A stretch of DNA of 64,000 nucleotides from an uncultured Mucispirillum sp. (GTDB lineage Bacteria > Chrysiogenota > Deferribacteres > Deferribacterales > Mucispirillaceae): contig CALUWN010000004.1 in NCBI GenBank assembly GCA_944324495.1, positions 62,001 through 126,000 on the forward strand, given 5' to 3'. The position numbers and the translations under genes were made by a program. Positions 9,747 to 18,479 of this stretch are shown piece after piece; position 1 is the first letter of the stretch, and every line of letters starts with the position of its first letter. The notes below the pieces were generated by a model. It was not told where the DNA came from, made no database searches, and saw nothing but the letters and a program-made list of their open reading frames with translations.

Positions 9747-11153
9747 CTACTCTCTAAAATCCCTTAAAAATATAACTTTTGTCATAAAAAGTTCGGAATC
9801 AATACATTTAGTAGTTTTATCTTTAAATAACGCAATATATGCATCTATTTCGCTTTGGCTTACACCTTGTTTTGATAAAATATCTTTAACTTGAGCTTTT
9901 TCAATACAATCATAAGGTATTGAAGTTATCTCATAAGGTGAAGCTATTTCTATATCTGTTATTATAGTACTTCTTAGTTTATTAAATATGCTGTGAAGCC
10001 CAGAATTACGTAATTTTAAGTACCCCGGGTTTGAATACCTTGGTGCTTCAGCTTTATGAGTATAACGTATTATTAACGTAGTATCCTTTACATCATCAAC
10101 TCTATAAGCAAAACCTGCTATCTCATCATTACTTATTAAAAGCTCTGCTATATTATTTTGACCGTAAGTTTTTAATACTTTTTCAGATTTAGCATTTTTA
10201 GAAATAATCTCTATTTTTTCTAAACTATAATGTGGTAAAAATTCATTGATATAATGGTTATATTCAACAGGCACAAGCGGAAGTACAGCATTTTTATCCT
10301 TATTATCTTTTATTGCTTGAGCAATTTTATTTTCAAAAACAAAAGGGCGTGCTTTTTCTGAATCTAAAAGCTGTTTTGTGGAGTGGTCCTCTATTTTATC
10401 TTTATTTAGTGACAACTTATTAAAATAAGTTAATACTTCATCCAATTTTGTTTCATATTTTTTAATAGATGGCACTCCTAAAAACTCAGCAAGCCATTCA
10501 TTAACATAACCTACTTCTATTGTCTGCGGATATACGGAATATTGTATAGAAGTTTCTGTTAAATATTCAAGAGGCTGGCTTTTATCGTACACTATATTAT
10601 TTACTTTTAATGATGGATATATTGTGCTTCTAAGAAAAATATCTTTTTTTGATAGAAATATGGAAATATCATTATCAGTTTTAGTTACAAACGATGATGG
10701 AGCCATATTTGCAAACAACATTTTTTGAAATAATAGATTTTTTTTATCTTCATCATAAAATGAACGTTTTTCAGGGTTAAAAAGTTCAGATATATATTCT
10801 CGCTGTATAACCTGATTATCTTTTTCATAAGAACGAGCAAGGTTCATTATATAGTCAGATGCTATTAATTCTGAACTTTGAAAATTAAATGACACAAAAA
10901 ATGATACATAATCTAAATCCCCCACTTTAAAACAGGTAGATTTGCCATCACATCTTTCTACAAAATTACAAGTAGGATACGCATATTTTTTATTGTCAAA
11001 TACACAACTGTATGTTATTTTCTTTACTTCAGGATTTTCAAGCAGCTTTTCATAATTCGTTGGAAGAGCTGCATACGAATTTGGACTTAAGTAAAATGCA
11101 TTAAGTGCCGATAAGCATACAAAGGTAAATACTGATGTAAATATTTTTTTCAT
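9747..11153 (-). CDS. Secreted protein of unknown function upstream of ntrYX
   Basis: A 468-residue protein with a signal peptide (MKKIFTSVFTFVCLSALNAF, cleavage near residue 28). The mature part has four early cysteines (CVF, PTCNFVERC, STCF) and two late ones (YDCIEK, TKCIDS), so disulfides are likely. Otherwise it looks like a mixed alpha/beta periplasmic protein. AGGAG lies 6 nt before the ATG. It is only 11 nt upstream of ntrY on the same strand; an exported protein cotranscribed with a sensor kinase could be an accessory to its periplasmic sensor domain, but that is only an inference from position. No family recognised. Confidence 0.6.
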   Translation of the reverse strand: MKKIFTSVFTFVCLSALNAFYLSPNSYAALPTNYEKLLENPEVKKITYSCVFDNKKYAYPTCNFVERCDGKSTCFKVGDLDYVSFFVSFNFQSSELIASDYIMNLARSYEKDNQVIQREYISELFNPEKRSFYDEDKKNLLFQKMLFANMAPSSFVTKTDNDISIFLSKKDIFLRSTIYPSLKVNNIVYDKSQPLEYLTETSIQYSVYPQTIEVGYVNEWLAEFLGVPSIKKYETKLDEVLTYFNKLSLNKDKIEDHSTKQLLDSEKARPFVFENKIAQAIKDNKDKNAVLPLVPVEYNHYINEFLPHYSLEKIEIISKNAKSEKVLKTYGQNNIAELLISNDEIAGFAYRVDDVKDTTLIIRYTHKAEAPRYSNPGYLKLRNSGLHSIFNKLRSTIITDIEIASPYEITSIPYDCIEKAQVKDILSKQGVSQSEIDAYIALFKDKTTKCIDSELFMTKVIFLRDFRE

Positions 11154-11276
11154 ATAATGCTCCTAATTATATTGCCTAGCTATATAATTATTGTTATATT
11201 ATTAAAAAAAAATGTTTGCAAGGGTTTATAGTATATTGTATATATTTTTTTTATAATTATTTCATTGAGGGCTATG

Positions 11277-12050
11277 ATGAGTGACTTTGAACAACGCACA
11301 GAAGAATATGGCACTGCCATATTAAAGCTTGTAAGGGTTAAAGAAATATCTGGTGTAAATTCCAGATTATTTGGTAATATAGTTTTTTCTATGAAGCATT
11401 ATAAAGAGGGTGACAATGAAATGATGCTTGTAAGAATTATACCTGTTACAAGTAATTCTGCCCGTCCAATTAGAGCAGTTTCTGGTAATGCCAGCGACCA
11501 ATTATCAATCAATAAGGTTTATGCACTTGTAAACCATAGAAGTAACTCTATTGAATTTGGTCCTACTCAGGGGCTGTTTTTAGATAAAAACTTACGTAAT
11601 AAAGGTATTGGTACATTTGCTTTAAATGAGCTTATCTCTTGGTTGAGAGAAAATTTTCAAGAATATTCTATTACTCCTTTTGATTTTGTTACAGCAGATA
11701 ATGCAGATGAAGATGATAGAGATGTACGTAATAAATTTTTAGAAAACTTTGGCTTTAATCTTAGTTTTACAGATGTAACACAACGAAATGGTACAATGAA
11801 AGCTAAAAAACCATCTTTAATCAAAAATTATATTAATAGTGAGAAATTAGAAGAATTAGATATTGAAAAATTCTTCTTTAACCTTATAAATGAAAAAAAT
11901 AAACTAGAAAAAGATTATAATGAATTAAAAGTAGAGTATGTTGCAAGAGGCGAAGAACTTTTAGGTGGTATGCCTAAAGGAGATTTAATAAAATATACTG
12001 TCATTGGTTCTATATCCGTCCTTGCTATTATGATTTTACTGATAATATAG
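11277..12050 (+). CDS. GNAT-like acetyltransferase with C-terminal membrane anchor
   Basis: A 257-residue protein. Residues ~95-150 resemble the GNAT acetyl-CoA site: LRNKGIGTFALNELISWLRE (motif A, R/Q-x-x-G-x-G/A) followed by VRNKFLENFGFNL (motif B). The substrate is unknown. The C-terminal 18 residues (YTVIGSISVLAIMILLII) form a single membrane helix with no residues behind it, so the enzyme is probably tail-anchored in the inner membrane with its catalytic part in the cytoplasm. A linker rich in Glu and Lys (about 185-235) joins the two. The ATG at 11277 was chosen because GAGGG lies 6 nt upstream; another ATG is one codon earlier. The iron-sulfur pair begins 7 nt downstream. Confidence 0.6.
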   Translation: MSDFEQRTEEYGTAILKLVRVKEISGVNSRLFGNIVFSMKHYKEGDNEMMLVRIIPVTSNSARPIRAVSGNASDQLSINKVYALVNHRSNSIEFGPTQGLFLDKNLRNKGIGTFALNELISWLRENFQEYSITPFDFVTADNADEDDRDVRNKFLENFGFNLSFTDVTQRNGTMKAKKPSLIKNYINSEKLEELDIEKFFFNLINEKNKLEKDYNELKVEYVARGEELLGGMPKGDLIKYTVIGSISVLAIMILLII

Positions 12051-12057
12051 GATTACT

Positions 12058-13062
12058 TTGAAAAAAATAGGATTTACCACAACTATACCTGTTGAATTTG
12101 TTTTAGCAGGTGGAAATATACCCGTTGATTTAAACAATGTATTTGTTTGCAACCAAAACCCAAACCACTTAATTGATGAGGCTCAGGATGATGGTTTACC
12201 TAGAAACTGCTGTTCATGGATTAAGGGGCTCTATTCTGTTGCTGTAAAAGAAAAAGCTGTTGATGAAGTTATATCTGTTACAAATGGTGATTGCAGCAAT
12301 ACCCATGCATTAACCGAACTTTATATATCAAATGGTATTAAAGTTCACCCTTTTGCATACCCTTATGAAGAAAAAGACCCATACAACGCTTTAAAAAACC
12401 AAATGATTAATTTAGGAAAAGCACTAAATGTTACTTTAGATATGGTATATGATTATTCTAAAATAACAGATAAAGTAAGGGATAAACTAAAAATCGTCGA
12501 TAAAATGACAGTTGATGGGTATGTTACTGGATTTGAAAATCATTTATATCTTGTTTCCTCCACTGATTTTAACAGCAATTTAGAAAAATTTTCAAAAGAT
12601 GTGGATGATTTAATAGAAAAAGCATCTAAAAGACATATTGATGAAAAATATGTTCGTCTTGGCTGTATTGGTGTGCCTACCATTAACCCTGCTATGTATG
12701 ATTTTATAGAAAGTAAAAACTGTAAAATAGTTTTTAATGAAGTACAAAGGCAGTTTAGTATTCCTTCTACGAACCCAGACTATGTTATGAGGTATATTGA
12801 ATATACTTACCCTTATGGTGTTATGGATAGGATAAATGACATAAAAGAGCAAATAAGCTTAAGAAAAATTGATGGTATAATACATTACGTTCAATCATTC
12901 TGTTACAGGCAGATACAGGACATATTAATAAAAAAACACTTAGGTGTGCCAGTATTAACAATTGAGGGCGACAGCCCAGGTGATATTGATGGCAGAACAA
13001 AAATACGTATTGATTCTTTTATTGAAATGCTTGAAATGAAAAAGAAAAAAGGAATTTTATGA
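12058..13062 (+). CDS. HgdB-like / double-cubane cluster protein
   Basis: A 334-residue protein of the 2-hydroxyacyl-CoA dehydratase D-component family. The cluster-binding cysteines are visible: RNCCSWIKG (Cys51/52), NGDCSNTHAL (Cys79) and YVQSFCYRQ (Cys282), one per subdomain as in HgdB-type folds. No HgdA-like partner and no CoA transferase gene is nearby. Stand-alone members paired with an ATPase include the double-cubane [8Fe-9S] proteins (DCCP) and the YjiM group, which reduce small molecules at low potential. So the pair fits that class better than a fermentative dehydratase. The TTG start at 12058 is the only in-frame start before the conserved region. Confidence 0.75.
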   Translation: MKKIGFTTTIPVEFVLAGGNIPVDLNNVFVCNQNPNHLIDEAQDDGLPRNCCSWIKGLYSVAVKEKAVDEVISVTNGDCSNTHALTELYISNGIKVHPFAYPYEEKDPYNALKNQMINLGKALNVTLDMVYDYSKITDKVRDKLKIVDKMTVDGYVTGFENHLYLVSSTDFNSNLEKFSKDVDDLIEKASKRHIDEKYVRLGCIGVPTINPAMYDFIESKNCKIVFNEVQRQFSIPSTNPDYVMRYIEYTYPYGVMDRINDIKEQISLRKIDGIIHYVQSFCYRQIQDILIKKHLGVPVLTIEGDSPGDIDGRTKIRIDSFIEMLEMKKKKGIL

Positions 13063-13805
13063 AAAATATTGGCATAGATTTAGGCTCAAGATATGTAAAA
13101 ATGGTTAAAGCTGACGGCGAAAAGATAGAGTTTGAACGTTTTGATACTGTCAGCTTTTATAAGCAGTTTATTAAAAGAGATGGTGATAATACATATATTG
13201 ATGTTGATAAATTAGGTATTGATAAAGATTATACTATAACAGCTACAGGGTACGGCAGAAACTTAATGTCCTTTTCAAATGCTGAGATTATTTCTGAAAT
13301 TAAAGCCCATTTTAGAGGTGCTTTAAGGCAGACTGGCGATACTGATTTTATTTTAATAGATATTGGCGGTCAAGACAGTAAAGTTATACTTGGTAAAGAA
13401 GGATATATTGAAGACTTTATTATGAATGATAAATGTGCAGCAAGCACAGGAAGATTTGCAGAAAATGCCTGTAATGTACTTGGTATATCTATAGATGAAT
13501 TATCAATAATGGATAAAAACCCCTCTAACCTTTCAAGCACTTGTGCTGTGTTTTGCGAAAGCGAGTTAATTGGGCTTATGGCTTCAGGTGTTGAAATAGA
13601 AAGCATTGCTTCAGGCGTAAATAAATCTATTGCAAAAAGATTAATGCCATTAATAAAATCATTTCAATCTAATAGGATTTATGCTTCTGGTGGTGTTGCT
13701 TCAAATAAAAGCCTTATTCATTTTATTTCTGAATTAATAGGCAAAGAAGTTATCCCACTGCAAAACCCTCAATATAATGGAGCTTTAGGCTGCCTGCCTT
13801 TATAA
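13059..13805 (+). CDS. HgdC-like ATPase activator (DCCP reductase type)
   Basis: A 248-residue BadF/BadG/BcrA/HgdC ATPase of the ASKHA fold. The phosphate-1 loop is GIDLGSRYVKMV (residues 5-16), DIGGQDSKVI is at 101-110, and the adenosine loop YASGGVASNKSLI is near residue 210. Cys126 (NDKCAASTGRF) and Cys166 (AVFCESE) are at the spacing of the two cysteines that hold the [4Fe-4S] cluster between the subunits of the HgdC dimer. Such activators use ATP hydrolysis to push one electron into the partner cluster protein. It overlaps the partner gene by four bases, so the two are surely made together. Confidence 0.85.
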   Translation: MKNIGIDLGSRYVKMVKADGEKIEFERFDTVSFYKQFIKRDGDNTYIDVDKLGIDKDYTITATGYGRNLMSFSNAEIISEIKAHFRGALRQTGDTDFILIDIGGQDSKVILGKEGYIEDFIMNDKCAASTGRFAENACNVLGISIDELSIMDKNPSNLSSTCAVFCESELIGLMASGVEIESIASGVNKSIAKRLMPLIKSFQSNRIYASGGVASNKSLIHFISELIGKEVIPLQNPQYNGALGCLPL

Positions 13806-13873
13806 ATTATTTTATTGATTTATGTATTAATATTATATAAAATACTGATAATATAGTTATATGCAGGTATATT

Positions 13874-15859
13874 ATGGATATTATTTTACGAGATATTACT
13901 ATTATTTTTGCTGTATCTACTATTGTATTGTTAATATGTGCCAAAATAAAAATTCCCGGTATTTTAGGCTATCTTATTACAGGTCTTTTAATTGGTCCTA
14001 ATGGGCTTGGGTTTATTTCAAACACAGAAAATGTTGCCCATATGGCTGAAATTGGTGTTATTTTATTACTTTTTACTATTGGTTTAGAGTTTTCTTTAAA
14101 ACAATTGCTTGCCCTTAAACGCTCTGCCTTAGGTGGTGGTATGCTTCAAGTGCTTATTACTTCATTATTTATTACTCTTTTATGTAAGATAATGGGTTTG
14201 AGTACAGAACTTTCTATTTTTATTGGTATGATAATTGCCCCATCATCTACAGCCATCGTACTAAAACTTTTAATGGAAAGGGGTGAAGTAGAATCTCCTT
14301 ATGGTAGAATTTCTACAAGTGTACTTATATTTCAAGATATTGCTGTTATCCCTATGATGCTTATTGCAAGGATGCTTGCTCCGGGTAATGATTCATCTGT
14401 TTGGGAAATAGTATTAACCCTTGGGAATGCTGTAATTGTTGTAATATTATTATTTGCTGCTGCTAGATTTATTGTTCCAAAACTTTTAGTAAAAGTTACT
14501 AACACAAGAAGCAGAGAAGTATTTTTATTTTCAATTATATTAATATGTGTGGTGGTTGCTGTAATCACAAATAAGGCAGGACTTTCCCTTGCTCTTGGTG
14601 CATTTTTAGCAGGTATGGTAGTTAGTGAAACTGGTTATGGTTATCAAGCTTTAGGAAACGTAATACCTTTTAAAGATGTATTTACTGGGTTTTTCTTTAT
14701 ATCTATTGGTATGATGATAAGTATGGAAACATTTATTACCCACCCTGCTTATATTATATTCTTATCATTAATTGTCATATTTGTAAAAACTTTAGTAACA
14801 ACAATGGCAATAAATATATTAGGCTACTCTATAGAAACTTCTCTAAAAACAGGACTTGCTCTTGCACAAGTTGGGGAGTTTTCTTTCATACTTGCAACTA
14901 CAGGGCTTATGGACGGCATATTTAATGAATATCAGAATTCATTATTTATCACCATTGCTGTTATATCAATGATGGCAACACCTTTTATGATGCAGTTTTC
15001 ATCAAGTATCGTAAAAATTGTTTCCAAACTGCCACTGCCTGAAAATATTTTAAAAGGATATTTTCATGATAAAAAGACTGATAAGAAAATATTTAAAGAC
15101 CATATTATATTAGTTGGATTTGGGCTTACAGGTAGAATGATTGCAAAAGCAGCTATTCAATCTGATATTGAATATATTGTTATAGAAATGAACCCAAATA
15201 CCGTTCATAATGAAAAACAAAAAGGTACACCTATTTTTTACGGCGATGCATCTCAAGAGGAAATATTAGAGCATGCTTCAATAAAAAAAGCTCGCTCCCT
15301 TGTTATTTCTGGAGCTGATTTTAATACCACTAAAAATATTGTAGAAATTGCAAGAAGATTAAACCCTACCCTTATAATTATTGCAAGAACACGCTTCCAA
15401 GTTTTTAATGCAAAATTAAAAGAATTAGGTGCTTCTGAAGTAATTTCTGAAGAAGTAGAATCAGCAGCTTCTATTTTATCTGTTGTATTTAAGCATTACT
15501 ATATACCAGATGAGAATATAGCAGCAGTTGAAGCAGAACTTCGTCAAGAAGATGTTGCTGCCATATCTAAAAAACATCAGGATAAAAAAGTTACTACATT
15601 AGGTATTAAAGGTCTTTCTGTGGAAACTATAACCGTACCTGTTGGTTCAACATATACTGGGCAGTCTATAAGAGCAATAGACCCACGCTTTAAATATAAT
15701 GTAAATATTATAGCAATAAAATCAGGCGTACAGATAAAAGTATCCCCCGGCTCTGATGATAAAATAAATGATAGAGATGAACTGCTAGTTACAGGAAAAG
15801 CAAGCGATATTGCTATATTTGCATCAGTATTAAATAATAAAATTGAGCCTGCTACATAG
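13874..15859 (+). CDS. Kef-type monovalent cation:proton antiporter (CPA2) with RCK domain
   Basis: A 661-residue integral membrane protein. The first ~385 residues contain about 12 hydrophobic segments of the Na+/H+ exchanger fold, with the CPA2 motif GLSLALGAFLAGMVVSET (about 238-255). An RCK/TrkA-N nucleotide-binding domain follows (HIILVGFGLTGRMIAKAA, Rossmann glycines), and a TrkA-C domain closes the protein (about 575-655). This is the YbaL/KefB layout: K+ or Na+ efflux coupled to proton entry and gated by nucleotide or thiol signals. AGG lies 8 nt before the ATG. A hairpin lies 54 nt behind the stop. It is separated from the iron-sulfur pair by 68 nt. Confidence 0.85.
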   Translation: MDIILRDITIIFAVSTIVLLICAKIKIPGILGYLITGLLIGPNGLGFISNTENVAHMAEIGVILLLFTIGLEFSLKQLLALKRSALGGGMLQVLITSLFITLLCKIMGLSTELSIFIGMIIAPSSTAIVLKLLMERGEVESPYGRISTSVLIFQDIAVIPMMLIARMLAPGNDSSVWEIVLTLGNAVIVVILLFAAARFIVPKLLVKVTNTRSREVFLFSIILICVVVAVITNKAGLSLALGAFLAGMVVSETGYGYQALGNVIPFKDVFTGFFFISIGMMISMETFITHPAYIIFLSLIVIFVKTLVTTMAINILGYSIETSLKTGLALAQVGEFSFILATTGLMDGIFNEYQNSLFITIAVISMMATPFMMQFSSSIVKIVSKLPLPENILKGYFHDKKTDKKIFKDHIILVGFGLTGRMIAKAAIQSDIEYIVIEMNPNTVHNEKQKGTPIFYGDASQEEILEHASIKKARSLVISGADFNTTKNIVEIARRLNPTLIIIARTRFQVFNAKLKELGASEVISEEVESAASILSVVFKHYYIPDENIAAVEAELRQEDVAAISKKHQDKKVTTLGIKGLSVETITVPVGSTYTGQSIRAIDPRFKYNVNIIAIKSGVQIKVSPGSDDKINDRDELLVTGKASDIAIFASVLNNKIEPAT

Positions 15860-15912
15860 GCTCAACAACTAACCATATATCTTTATTATTAATTATTTTA
15901 AAAGATATAAAA

Positions 15913-15944
15913 AAAGTGGAACAGGCAAAAGCCTGTTCCACTTT
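15913..15944. terminator. Strong hairpin, probable terminator
   Basis: Perfect 14-bp arms (AAAGTGGAACAGGC and its complement) with an AAAA loop. The T-run lies on the minus strand (seven T after the stem); on the plus strand only TTTC follows. It could end Kef-gene transcription weakly or act mainly on antisense transcripts. Confidence 0.6.
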
Positions 15945-15970
15945 CTACAAAAAGGAGGGAGTTTATTTAA

Positions 15971-16057
15971 ATGCATTACTATGCAAAAAAATACTTACTT
16001 AAACTTTATAACTTATATTTTTCATTTCCTACTTGCTATATGGGAAATATATATTAA
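15971..16057 (+). CDS. Possible 28-residue small ORF
   Basis: ATG at 15971 follows AAAGGAGGG (15951-15959) with an 11-nt spacer, longer than ideal. The frame encodes 28 residues starting MHYYAKKYLLKLYN, rich in Tyr, Leu and Lys, and ends with TAA. No similarity is known. It could be a real small protein, an acn-operon leader, or a chance match in purine-rich sequence. The strong ribosome site without a long gene behind it is the only support. Confidence 0.25.
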   Translation: MHYYAKKYLLKLYNLYFSFPTCYMGNIY

Positions 16058-16156
16058 TTTATTATAAATAGAAAGTATTTTTATAGTTCATCTTCACAAT
16101 CTCTACAAATTTCCTATGATTTTTTTTTGCTTTTTTTCTATTATCTTATTTTTCAC

Positions 16157-16185
16157 TTGTTTATTATAATAAAATGCTTTATAAT
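16157..16185 (+). promoter_or_regulatory. Sigma-70 type promoter for acn-icd-gltA
   Basis: TTGTTT at 16157-16162 and TATAAT at 16180-16185, with exactly 17 nt between them. The acn ATG is about 38 nt beyond the expected start of transcription, with AAGGATGA as ribosome site. Confidence 0.55.
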
Positions 16186-16229
16186 TTTTGTAAAATTGAT
16201 TTTTAAAATATAAAAATAAGGATGATATT

Positions 16230-18467
16230 ATGTCTGAAACCTTTTATAAAACTTACTGTCAAAAAATTGACGAAGCAAAAAAAGTACTTAAAAGGCCATT
16301 AACTCTGGCAGAAAAAATACTTTATGCTCACCTTTATAGTCCTGAAACTATAAAAGACTATAAAAGAGGTGAAGATTACGTTAATTTTAAGCCAGATAGA
16401 GTTGCTATGCAGGATGCAACAGCTCAAATGGCACTTCTTCAATTTATGAATGCTGGTAAAAAGAAAGTTGCAACTTTAGCTTCTGTGCACTGCGACCACT
16501 TAATACAAGCATACAAAGGAGCTGAGGTTGACTTACCTGAGGCAGAAAAAACTAACAAAGAAGTTTATGATTTTCTTAAAAGTGTTGCAGCAAAATATGG
16601 TATAGATTACTGGAAACCGGGTGCTGGTATTATACATCAGGTAGTATTAGAAAACTATGCTTTTCCTGGTGGTATGATGATTGGTACAGATTCTCACACG
16701 CCTAATGCTGGTGGGCTTTCAATGATTGCTATTGGTGTTGGTGGTGCTGATGCTGCTGATGTTATGACTGGTATGGAGTGGGAATTAAAAATGCCAAAAT
16801 TAATTGGTGTTAAATTAACTGGAAAATTAAAAGGTTTTGCATCTCCTAAAGATATTATCCTTAAATTAGCAGGTATTTTAACAGTTAAAGGTGGCACCAA
16901 CTCTATTATAGAATATTTTGGCGAAGGTACATCTTCCCTTCCTGCAACTGGTAAATCTACAGTATGTAATATGGGTGCTGAAGTTGGTGCAACCACTTCC
17001 CTCTTCCCATTTGATGACCATACAGCAGAATATTTGAATGCTACAAATAGAAGCAATATTGCAGAACTTGCATATAAATATAAAGATTATCTTACTGCTG
17101 ATAAAGAAGTATTAGAAAACCCTGAAAAATACTATAATCAAGTTATTGAAATTGATTTAGATACTTTAACTCCATATGTAAATGGACCTTTTACACCAGA
17201 TGCTGCCACTAAAGTGGAAGGAATGGCTAAAAAAGTAAAAGAAAACGATTATCCAGAAGATGTGGAGGTTGCATTAATTGGTTCCTGCACAAACTCATCT
17301 TATCAAGATTTAGGCAGGGCTGCTAACCTTCTAGAACAGGCAGTAAATAAAAATATTAAACTTAAAGCACAGCTTATTATTAACCCGGGCTCAATACAAG
17401 TGCTTGAAACTGCGAAAAGAGATAAAATAATAGATATATTTACTAAAGCAGGAGCTGTTATTATGACAAATGCCTGCGGACCATGTATTGGGCAGTGGAA
17501 ACGTATTACAGATGATAACCAAAGGCGTAATACTATTATCACTACATTCAATAGAAATTTTGCTAAAAGAGCAGATGGAAACCCAAATACATATGCTTTT
17601 ATTGTATCTCCAGAAATGGCTGTAGCTTATGCTATATCTGGTAAATTAGGATTTAATCCAGAAAAAGACAGTGTAAAAGATATAAATGGAAATGATGTGA
17701 TGCTTAGTGCACCAAGTTTTGATGCACTGCCTAAAAACGGGTTTGTAGAATGTGGTAAAGGGCTTATTCCACCAGTTGAAAACGGTGACAATATTAAAGT
17801 AGAAATAGACCAAAATTCAAGCAGGCTGCAAATTTTAAAACCTTTTGAAAAATGGGATGGTAATGATATTATAAACCTGCCTTTATTAATAAAAACAAAA
17901 GGCAAATGTACTACAGACCATATTTCAATGGCAGGACCATGGTTAAAATTTAGAGGCCATTTAGAAAATATCTCTGATAATATGCTTATGGGTGCAGTAA
18001 ACGCTTTTAATGATGAAACAAATAAAGTAAAAAATATTGATACTAATGAGTATAACAGTGTATCAGCCACTGCAAAATATTATAGAGATAATAAAAAAGG
18101 CTCAATAGTAGTGGCAGAAGAAAACTATGGTGAAGGCTCATCAAGAGAACACGCTGCTATGGAACCAAGGTTTTTAGGTGTAAAAGCTATTATTGTAAAA
18201 AGCTTTGCAAGAATTCATGAAACAAACTTAAAAAAACAAGGTATGCTCGCTCTCACCTTCTCTAATAAAGATGATTATAATTTAGTACAGGAAGGTGATT
18301 TAATATCTATTGAAGGGCTTAAAGATTTTGCACCAAATAAAGAACTTACTGTAACGCTTACTCATAAAGACGGTTCTAAAGACTCTTTTAAAGTAAGCCA
18401 TACATATAATGCTCAGCAAATAGAGTGGTTTAAAGCAGGCTCTGCTTTAAATAATTTAAAAAATTAA
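16230..18467 (+). CDS. acn: Aconitate hydratase, mitochondrial-like type
   Basis: Interconverts citrate and isocitrate using a [4Fe-4S] cluster. The 745-residue length matches the mitochondrial-type subfamily rather than AcnA (~890) or AcnB (~865). The cluster cysteines are in GSCTNSS (about residue 353) and [10 protein letters not shown] (about 416-425). Substrate-binding elements such as [12 protein letters not shown] (about 151-162), [15 protein letters not shown] and [18 protein letters not shown] in the swivel domain are all present. First gene of a three-gene set with icd (12 nt gap) and gltA (12 nt gap), which together turn oxaloacetate and acetyl-CoA into 2-oxoglutarate. Confidence 0.95.
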   Translation: MSETFYKTYCQKIDEAKKVLKRPLTLAEKILYAHLYSPETIKDYKRGEDYVNFKPDRVAMQDATAQMALLQFMNAGKKKVATLASVHCDHLIQAYKGAEVDLPEAEKTNKEVYDFLKSVAAKYGIDYWKPGAGIIHQVVLENYAFPGGMMIGTDSHTPNAGGLSMIAIGVGGADAADVMTGMEWELKMPKLIGVKLTGKLKGFASPKDIILKLAGILTVKGGTNSIIEYFGEGTSSLPATGKSTVCNMGAEVGATTSLFPFDDHTAEYLNATNRSNIAELAYKYKDYLTADKEVLENPEKYYNQVIEIDLDTLTPYVNGPFTPDAATKVEGMAKKVKENDYPEDVEVALIGSCTNSSYQDLGRAANLLEQAVNKNIKLKAQLIINPGSIQVLETAKRDKIIDIFTKAGAVIMTNACGPCIGQWKRITDDNQRRNTIITTFNRNFAKRADGNPNTYAFIVSPEMAVAYAISGKLGFNPEKDSVKDINGNDVMLSAPSFDALPKNGFVECGKGLIPPVENGDNIKVEIDQNSSRLQILKPFEKWDGNDIINLPLLIKTKGKCTTDHISMAGPWLKFRGHLENISDNMLMGAVNAFNDETNKVKNIDTNEYNSVSATAKYYRDNKKGSIVVAEENYGEGSSREHAAMEPRFLGVKAIIVKSFARIHETNLKKQGMLALTFSNKDDYNLVQEGDLISIEGLKDFAPNKELTVTLTHKDGSKDSFKVSHTYNAQQIEWFKAGSALNNLKN

Positions 18468-18479
18468 AGGTGAATTTTT

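Larger units (their letters stand above)
15860..16229. other. 370-nt gap between the Kef-type gene and acn
   Basis: This is the longest gap between annotated full-length genes. It holds a strong inverted repeat (15913-15944), a possible 28-codon ORF with a strong ribosome site (15971-16057), T-rich sequence from about 16120, and the acn promoter (16157-16185). No tRNA or known riboswitch fold was recognised. Confidence 0.6.

Noticed and set aside
16694-17056. Minus-strand open frames inside acn
   Set aside because: They are shadows of the aconitase reading frame, with no ribosome sites and no recognisable domain.
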